From contig SLOW01000053.1 in assembly GCA_007132315.1 (NCBI GenBank), positions 1 to 7,259 on the forward strand: DNA of 7,259 nt. The letters run 5' to 3'. The stretch is from Opitutales bacterium. Its GTDB lineage: Bacteria > Verrucomicrobiota > Verrucomicrobiia > Opitutales > T3Sed10-336. Position numbers and translations under genes: made by a program. Below the pieces are notes generated by a model. That model ran no database searches, was not told where the DNA came from, and was given only the letters and a program-made list of their open reading frames with translations. Shown piece by piece: positions 1 to 4,764 of the stretch; position 1 is the first letter of the stretch; each line of letters opens with the position of its first letter.

Positions 1-1420
1 AGGCGAGCACGATGATCAGGTAGGCGTTGAGGGGGGTGATGACGTTTGTCACCGAATCGCCGATACGGTAGGCGACCTGGGTCAGTTCGGGACTGATATT
101 CACCACCATCAGCATGGGCACGAATATCGGGGCCACCATGGCATACTTGGCCGACATGGACCCCATGAACAGGTTGAACGCCATGATAACCGCGATGAAC
201 GCCAGAATGAGGAGCGGGGCCGGGAGCCGGGCCTGCCCGAGGAACTGACCGCCCGAAGCCGCCAGCATGCGATCGAGGCCGGAATGCTGGAACATGGCGA
301 TAAACTGCGCTGCGAAAAACGCGAGCACGACGATCGGGGCCATGGCGGAAATGCTTTCGCTCAACATGCGGGCGAAATCCCGGTCGGACCGGATGGTTCC
401 CGCCGCGATGCCGTAGGCGACGCCGGGCACCAGGGCGGCGAGGAAAATGATCGGGACGATGGCGTCCACCCAGCGGTCGAACCGACCTTCGCCCGGACCA
501 TGCAGGGGGAATCCTTCGACCAGGACTGACACCAGTACGAGGCTGATCATCCCGGCCAGAGCCAGCCCGCCCCAGAGCAAACCCCACCTTTCGGTTGGGG
601 TAAGCCGTCCCAACTCGGTGTCCGTGGAGGTTTCGTCCGTGCCGGAAGGTTTGGGAAAGAGGCGTTTCTCCACCAGCAGGCCGTTGACGGCCCACGCTAC
701 GAGGGTGATCACGCCGGTGGAGGCGATCAGAAAATACCAGTTGCAGGCCGGGTTTACGCCGTAATCGGGGTCGATGGTCCGGGCGGCCGATTCGGTGAAT
801 TCGGCCAGCATCGGATCGAGGCCGGTGATCAGCAGGTTGGCGTTGAATCCGGCCGAGACCCCCGCGAACGTGACGGCGATGCCCGCCAGCGGACTGCGCC
901 CGCAGGCCTGGAAGATGGCCCCCGCCAGGGGGATCAAAAGAACGTAACCGGCGTCGAGGGTGAGCGACGACATGATGCCGAGGAAAACCATGGCGGGGGT
1001 CAGCAGGGAAGCGGGGGTGATTGAGAGCACGCACTTGATGAAGGCGTTCATCAATCCCGCCCGGTCCGCCAGCCCGAGGCCGAGCATCGCCACCAGAACC
1101 ACGCCGAGAGGCGGAAATCCGACGAAATTCGGTACGAGATTCACCGTGATCCAGTAAATCCCGTCGGAAGTCAGCAGGCTCTCCGCTTCGAAGAACCGGC
1201 CGGTCTCGACCCAGTTGACCGACTCCCGCCCATCGTCGGAGGCCGTCACTTCGGGCAGGCGCTCCGCCACCCGCCACTCGCCGGCAGCGGCGATTTGGGA
1301 GAGCGCGAGCACCAGGAAAATGCCCAGCAAAAAGAACACCACCGGATCCGGCAACCGGTTGCCGGCCCGTTCGATACCCCGCAGCAGGCGCCCGAGGAAG
1401 CCCGGCGAGGCGGGAGTCAT
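1..1420 (-). CDS. AbgT-family transporter, C-terminus cut by window edge
   Basis: Reading the minus strand from the ATG at 1420 gives 473 residues with no stop before the window edge, so the last few dozen residues are missing (family members are about 510). It is a strongly hydrophobic inner-membrane protein. Family hallmarks are in order: a first membrane helix near 26-46, DAGYVLLIPLAGAIF at 156-170, GRSPLAG at 174-180 followed by FAGVSAGFNANLL at 185-197, NLFMGSMSAKYAMVAPIF at 416-433 and YRIGDSVTNVITPL at 451-464. Known members import p-aminobenzoyl-glutamate (E. coli AbgT) or export p-aminobenzoate and sulfonamides (MtrF, YdaH); the substrate here cannot be chosen from sequence. The start is forced, because an in-frame stop lies at 1441-1439 and no other start codon falls between. 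The gene begins 18 nt after the RNase gene and is probably co-transcribed with it. Its own Shine-Dalgarno is weak. Confidence 0.95.
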   Translation of the reverse strand, partial: MTPASPGFLGRLLRGIERAGNRLPDPVVFFLLGIFLVLALSQIAAAGEWRVAERLPEVTASDDGRESVNWVETGRFFEAESLLTSDGIYWITVNLVPNFVGFPPLGVVLVAMLGLGLADRAGLMNAFIKCVLSITPASLLTPAMVFLGIMSSLTLDAGYVLLIPLAGAIFQACGRSPLAGIAVTFAGVSAGFNANLLITGLDPMLAEFTESAARTIDPDYGVNPACNWYFLIASTGVITLVAWAVNGLLVEKRLFPKPSGTDETSTDTELGRLTPTERWGLLWGGLALAGMISLVLVSVLVEGFPLHGPGEGRFDRWVDAIVPIIFLAALVPGVAYGIAAGTIRSDRDFARMLSESISAMAPIVVLAFFAAQFIAMFQHSGLDRMLAASGGQFLGQARLPAPLLILAFIAVIMAFNLFMGSMSAKYAMVAPIFVPMLMVVNISPELTQVAYRIGDSVTNVITPLNAYLIIVLA

Positions 1421-1459
1421 GGCGCGTTCCGCTTCATGTCAAATTTCATATACCTCCCC
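1417..1459 (-). other. GGGGAGG plus 10-codon mini-ORF ending on the transporter start
   Basis: GGGGAGG at 1459-1453 is the best Shine-Dalgarno-like sequence near any start in this window. It lies inside the last codons of the RNase gene. Three bases later an ATG at 1449 opens a 10-residue frame (MKFDMKRNAP). Its TGA at 1419-1417 overlaps the ATG of the transporter as ATGA. This geometry could couple translation of the transporter to upstream ribosomes. The 3-nt spacing is too short for good initiation at 1449, and 15 nt to the second in-frame ATG at 1437 is too long. The GGG GAG codons are also simply Gly-Glu of the RNase, so chance is quite possible. Confidence 0.25.
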
Positions 1460-2797
1460 GGGTTCGGGATCGACCAGTTTGATCGAGGGAGCGATCTTTT
1501 CGATCGTCTCCCGGAACCACGCCCGGGCGGGGGGATCGCCGTGGGTGAGAACGATGGCCCGGGGTTCCGCCGCCATGGCGAATTCGATCAGTTCGTCGCG
1601 GTCGGCGTGTCCGCTGAGCTCGAAGCGCTCGATCCGAGCTTTCATGGGAGAGGTGTAATCGAGTGCTTCAAAGGCGAACTCGTCCGCCTCGGGATCTTCC
1701 AGCATGCGGCCGCCGGGGGTGTCCGGATCGCAGTAGCCGACGTAACAGATCGTGTTGCGTTTGAATCCCAGCAGGCACGAGGCGACCTGGTAGGAGGGGG
1801 TGTTCTCCACCAGCATCCCGCTGCTGACCACGTAAATGGCGTTCTCGTTGAGGTCCCGGCCGGGTTTGAGCTTGCGGGGCAGGGGTTTGACCTTCAGCTC
1901 TTTGAGCACTTGCCGGCGGAAATCGACCAGCCCGGTGCGCTTGGAGATCTGGTCGAAGTAGTCCGCCAGGTCCATGCCCAAACCCGAGCAGTAAATCGGG
2001 GATTCGACGAGTTCTCCCGCCTTGCGGGCGTCGCGCAGCAGGGTCAGGATCTCCTGCATGCGGCCCAGCGCGAAAACCGGGATCAGGCAGGAACCGCCCC
2101 CCTGCAGGGTCGTGTTGATGGTGTCGATGAGCCGGGCCACTTCCTGGCCGCGGCTTTTGTCCGGCGCCCGTTCGGTCGCGCCGCGCGTGGTTTCGAGGAT
2201 GATGGTGTCGAAGTGGTGGGGCGGGAAATGAGCCCCTTGGAGGATGCGCTGCGGTTCGAACAGGACGTCGCCGGAAAAGAAAATCCGCCGGTCCCCCTGC
2301 TTCAACTGGACTCCCGCCGCGCCGGCGACGTGTCCCGAGGAGAAAAAGGTGATTTCGAGACTCTCGCCGTTCTTGCGCAGGGTTTCGGGACGATCGAACT
2401 TAAGCGGCCGGAACTGCCGGCTGAGACGATCGACATCTTCGTGGGAGAAAAGCGGATACTCCTCGATGGACAGGTCGGTCTTCTGCCGCTTCATCACATT
2501 GCAGGAGTTGTGGAGCATGCGCTCGGAGAGCGTGCGGCTGGGCACGCTCATGAGGGCGTCCGTTTCCGGACGTCCTTCCAGGGCGAGGGGAAGCGCGCCC
2601 AGGTGGTCCAGGTGGCAGTGGCTCAGCAGGATGAAATCGAGGTCGATGTCCCGAATGCGATCGAAGTCCGGCACGGCTTCGCGGCCGACCTTTTTCGGAT
2701 GGAGACCCGCGTCCACCAGAAAGCGGAAAGTGCCCAGTTCACAGTACAGGCAATTGGCGCCGATGCCCCCCTCCCGGTTCAGGTCGATCATTTTCAT
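1439..2797 (-). CDS. MBL-fold/beta-CASP ribonuclease (CPSF-like)
   Basis: The protein has 452 residues and is probably a cytoplasmic zinc-dependent endo- or exoribonuclease acting in RNA processing or decay. Metallo-beta-lactamase ligands are visible: HCHLDH at 60-65 (motif 2), SGH with H156 (motif 3) and SGD with D177 (motif 4). The beta-CASP part follows: ETTRG at 202-206 (motif A, E202), the PVFALGR signature at 240-246, SSGM at 325-328, SGHAD with H397 (motif B) and LTHGD with H419 (motif C). A histidine in motif C is the form linked to RNA rather than DNA substrates. Its length matches single-unit bacterial CPSF-like enzymes without KH domains or the RNase J C-terminal domain. The open frame extends upstream to 3097 but would overlap apaG, and that extension is Arg-rich shadow translation. 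MKMIDLN at 2797 is the natural N-terminus, with a weak purine-rich GGGATGGA upstream. It sits 80 nt after apaG and 18 nt before the transporter. Confidence 0.93.
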   Translation of the reverse strand: MKMIDLNREGGIGANCLYCELGTFRFLVDAGLHPKKVGREAVPDFDRIRDIDLDFILLSHCHLDHLGALPLALEGRPETDALMSVPSRTLSERMLHNSCNVMKRQKTDLSIEEYPLFSHEDVDRLSRQFRPLKFDRPETLRKNGESLEITFFSSGHVAGAAGVQLKQGDRRIFFSGDVLFEPQRILQGAHFPPHHFDTIILETTRGATERAPDKSRGQEVARLIDTINTTLQGGGSCLIPVFALGRMQEILTLLRDARKAGELVESPIYCSGLGMDLADYFDQISKRTGLVDFRRQVLKELKVKPLPRKLKPGRDLNENAIYVVSSGMLVENTPSYQVASCLLGFKRNTICYVGYCDPDTPGGRMLEDPEADEFAFEALDYTSPMKARIERFELSGHADRDELIEFAMAAEPRAIVLTHGDPPARAWFRETIEKIAPSIKLVDPEPGEVYEI

Positions 2798-2851
2798 TGG
2801 TTTTCCATCCCTAATCCCGAGGGACGGCGAGACAAGGTCTTTTTGGGGGCG

Positions 2852-2867
2852 GGCGCGAGGTCGCGCC
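2852..2867. repeat. Inverted repeat / hairpin between apaG and the RNase gene
   Basis: GGCGCGA and TCGCGCC flank a GG centre, so the transcript can form a 6-bp GC stem with a 4-nt loop. It starts about 10 nt after the apaG stop. No U-tract follows in the transcribed direction (C-run then A-run), so it is not a classical intrinsic terminator. It could be an mRNA processing or stabilising hairpin that separates apaG expression from that of the RNase gene. The rest of the 80-nt gap shows nothing clear. Confidence 0.4.
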
Positions 2868-2877
2868 GTGTTCCAGC

Positions 2878-3261
2878 TCAAACCGGAACGGTCAGACGGA
2901 AAGGGGCGATGCGGGTGAAGACGTGGCGTTCCTGCTCGTCCACACCGTGAAAACTCCCGGCGACCCGACGGTTTCCCGAAGTGCAGTGGTAACTGTTGTA
3001 GGAAAAGGTCTGACCCGGAGCGAGTCGCGGCGTTTCGCCGACGATGCCGTCGCCTTCGATGACCTCCGTTTCGCCCTCGTCGTCGGTGATCACCCACTTT
3101 CGGCCGAGGAAGGTCACGGTGTGTTCGGAGTGGTTCGCCAGGGTGATAAAGTAGATAAAGGCGTGCGGACGTTGCTCCGAGATGGTGATTCCGGCATAGT
3201 GGTACCGGAGTTGATCGAGGGTGGCCGAGAGGCCGGGCAGTTCGACCGCTTGAGCTTTCAT
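2878..3261 (-). CDS. apaG: ApaG-domain protein
   Basis: The protein has 127 residues, the usual length for stand-alone ApaG (about 125). ApaG is a small beta-sandwich protein of fibronectin/immunoglobulin-like fold. Enterobacterial mutants (apaG/corD) affect cobalt resistance and magnesium efflux, but the molecular role is unsettled and the domain also occurs in eukaryotic FBXO3 and POLDIP2. Conserved features seen here are HAFIYFITLANHS at 33-45, LGRKWVITD at 52-60, the GDGIVGETP turn at 70-78 (GxGxVGxxP), LAPGQTFSYNS at 80-90 and the AGSFHG strand at 101-106. The start at 3261 is preceded by GAAGGG at a good distance and lies 15 nt after the thiS stop, so the gene is very probably in the thi transcript. 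In proteobacteria apaG usually sits with ksgA and apaH, so this neighbourhood differs. Confidence 0.93.
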   Translation of the reverse strand: MKAQAVELPGLSATLDQLRYHYAGITISEQRPHAFIYFITLANHSEHTVTFLGRKWVITDDEGETEVIEGDGIVGETPRLAPGQTFSYNSYHCTSGNRRVAGSFHGVDEQERHVFTRIAPFRLTVPV

Positions 3262-3276
3262 AGCGGCCCTTCGGGG

Positions 3277-3495
3277 CTAACCACCGGCGGTGATCCGCAC
3301 GATTTCGAGCCGGTCCCCGTCCTCAAGCACCGTTTGCCGTGCTTCCGCGGGAGTCAGGGCCTGGCGGTTGCGCTCGACCACCACCAGACCCGGCGCGAAG
3401 CCGAGTTCGGTGAGGAACTCGGTCAGCGGCAGTCCGGCCGGACGCGTGAACGCCCGTCCGTTGGCGGTGATTTCAATGGAAGCTACTGTGGTCAT
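3277..3495 (-). CDS. thiS: Sulfur carrier protein ThiS
   Basis: A 72-residue ubiquitin-like protein (ThiS is typically 65-70). It carries sulfur as a thiocarboxylate on its C-terminal glycine and delivers it to thiazole synthase ThiG in thiamine biosynthesis. Evidence: an N-terminal beta strand with a conserved ANGR turn (11-14), a helix with LTEFLTELGF at 24-33, the strand VVVERN at 38-43, LEDGDRLEIV at 57-66 and the obligatory terminal Gly-Gly at 71-72. It lacks extra domains and is shorter than MoaD. The ATG at 3495 overlaps the TGA of thiH (ATGA), so translation is probably coupled to thiH. The small size alone could fit other ubiquitin-like sulfur carriers, but linkage to thiH makes ThiS by far the best call. 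Confidence 0.92.
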   Translation of the reverse strand: MTTVASIEITANGRAFTRPAGLPLTEFLTELGFAPGLVVVERNRQALTPAEARQTVLEDGDRLEIVRITAGG

Positions 3496-4664
3496 AAATG
3501 CGTTTCCGACGGCGTACCGGAGGATACCAGTGACTGATCGAAATCCTTCCAGACCGGTTCGTAACCCTGGGTCCGGATCGCCTCGGCGAATTCGCGCGGA
3601 GAGCGCTCGTCCGAGATGTGGAACTGTTCACCTTCCTGCTCGCGGGTCTGTTTCCAGTCGTTCTGATCGTACGAACTGTAGCCCCCCGGTTCGGTGCTGG
3701 ACCCGGCCGACATGTTGGTGATGCCGAGTCGGATCAGGCCGTTGCGCAGGTGCGGCGATTCGCGGGTGGAAAGAACGAGGCCGGCGTGCGGCAGCAACAG
3801 GCGCAGGGCGCAAATGGCCTGGACGAACTCGCGGTCGCTCATGGCGTGGCGGGGCTGGAATTCGCCGGGGGCCGGACGCAGGCGCGGCAGGCTCAATGTG
3901 ATTTGGGTCCGCCAGCAGCGACGGGTGAGGTACTGGGCGTGGGCGGCCAGGGCGATGAGCTCCCAGCGCCAGTCGTAGAGGCCGAGCAGCGCGCCGATGC
4001 CGATGCGGCGGAAACGGGCTTCGTACGCCCGCTCGGGGGTTTCCAGGCGCCAGTTGAAATTGCTCTTCGGGCCGGCGGGATGCATTTCCTTGTAGGTCTC
4101 GCGATGATACGTCTCCTGGTACACCACGAGCCCTTCACAGCCGGCGTTCACCAGCGGAGCGTATTCGTGCGTGCGGAGGGGCCCCAGCTCCAGCGCCACG
4201 CTGGGCATGACCGGCAGAACCCGGCGCACGACTTCCTCGACGTATCCATTCGACACGGACTTGGGATGCTCGCCCGCCACCAGGAGGATCGAGCGGAATC
4301 CCTGGTCCGCCAGCGCCCGGCTTTCCCGCACCGCCTGATCCACCGGGATGGTGATGCGCGGAATGTCCACGTGCCGCGAAAATCCACAGTACTTGCAGAT
4401 ATTGACGCACTCGTTCGAGAGGTACAGGGGAGCGAAGAGACGAATGGTTTTGCCGAAATGTTTGCGGGTGAGGTTTTGAGAGAGGCGCGACAGCTCCTCC
4501 AGTTGCGTTCCGGCCGCGGGAGATATCAGCGCGGCGAAATCGGCCAACGTCGCGGCCCGGCCGCGTTGCAGAATGGGCAGCAGCGTGCGTTCGCTGGTAT
4601 CCAGCGATTGCCGCCTCAATGCCTCCAGGGGAAGCCTGTCGAAGATCTCGGTGAACCTGGACAT
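3492..4664 (-). CDS. thiH: 2-iminoacetate synthase ThiH (tyrosine lyase, radical SAM)
   Basis: The protein has 390 residues (E. coli ThiH 377). It uses S-adenosylmethionine and a 4Fe-4S cluster to cleave tyrosine into p-cresol and dehydroglycine, the glycine-derived precursor used by ThiG for the thiamine thiazole. The radical SAM motif CxxxCxxC is C86, C90, C93 followed by GF. Further ThiH landmarks are ILLVAGEHP at 126-134, the YQETYH stretch at 182-187 with YKEMHPAGPK at 191-200, the MSAGSSTEPGGY segment in the C-terminal third and the terminal GYEPVWKDFD. The ATG at 4664 is forced, since an in-frame stop lies at 4703-4701 and no alternative start falls between. There is no recognisable Shine-Dalgarno; instead a hairpin arm ends 5 nt upstream. 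It overlaps thiS by 4 nt. The usual partner thiG is not adjacent. The oxygen-requiring alternative, glycine oxidase ThiO, is not present here. Confidence 0.96.
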   Translation of the reverse strand: MSRFTEIFDRLPLEALRRQSLDTSERTLLPILQRGRAATLADFAALISPAAGTQLEELSRLSQNLTRKHFGKTIRLFAPLYLSNECVNICKYCGFSRHVDIPRITIPVDQAVRESRALADQGFRSILLVAGEHPKSVSNGYVEEVVRRVLPVMPSVALELGPLRTHEYAPLVNAGCEGLVVYQETYHRETYKEMHPAGPKSNFNWRLETPERAYEARFRRIGIGALLGLYDWRWELIALAAHAQYLTRRCWRTQITLSLPRLRPAPGEFQPRHAMSDREFVQAICALRLLLPHAGLVLSTRESPHLRNGLIRLGITNMSAGSSTEPGGYSSYDQNDWKQTREQEGEQFHISDERSPREFAEAIRTQGYEPVWKDFDQSLVSSGTPSETHL

Positions 4665-4669
4665 CGTTA

Positions 4670-4697
4670 CCGGACAATCAAATCGTCCGGCCCGGAC
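4670..4697. repeat. Nested inverted repeats (CCGGAC/GTCCGG) upstream of thiH
   Basis: On the plus strand three related arms follow each other: CCGGAC at 4670-4675, GTCCGG at 4685-4690 and CCGGAC at 4692-4697. Arms 1 and 2 form a perfect 6-bp stem with a 9-nt loop. Arms 2 and 3 form a perfect 13-bp palindrome with a single central base. The two pairings exclude each other in RNA. In DNA the 13-bp palindrome lies exactly between the candidate -35 and -10 boxes of thiH, where a repressor operator could sit. Function is inferred only. Confidence 0.55.
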
Positions 4698-4704
4698 GTG
4701 TCAA
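4677..4704 (-). promoter_or_regulatory. Candidate sigma70-type promoter for thiH-thiS-apaG
   Basis: A perfect TTGACA -35 box at 4704-4699 is followed after 16 nt by TTTGAT (4 of 6 matches to TATAAT) at 4682-4677. Transcription would start near 4670, leaving only a handful of bases before the thiH ATG at 4664. This would give a nearly leaderless mRNA and would explain the missing Shine-Dalgarno. The -10 box is mediocre, so this is a moderate prediction. The leader is too short for a TPP riboswitch, and none of its conserved elements is seen in the 100-nt gap. Confidence 0.4.
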
Positions 4705-4764
4705 ACCGGGGAGGGCGGTGGTGGTTCGGCCGGCGGTCGCCGTGCCGCTGGTTTCCCGGAAGGG

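Noticed and set aside
1..1420. Small plus-strand frames (284-529, 447-764, 960-1157) as genes
   Set aside because: They lie opposite the transporter coding sequence, which is continuous and shows all family motifs; the small frames have low-complexity translations and no ribosome-binding support.
1295..2950. 551-residue open frame on the plus strand opposite the RNase gene
   Set aside because: It is antisense to a gene with all catalytic motifs intact. Its translation has no recognisable domain, and long antisense frames are expected in GC-rich DNA.
2798..3097. 100-residue N-terminal extension of the RNase frame
   Set aside because: It would overlap most of the apaG 3' half in another frame, is very Arg-rich, and the fold starts naturally at MKMIDLN from 2797.
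4665..4764. TPP riboswitch upstream of thiH
   Set aside because: The conserved CUGAGA-type and other TPP-binding elements are not present in the 100-nt gap.
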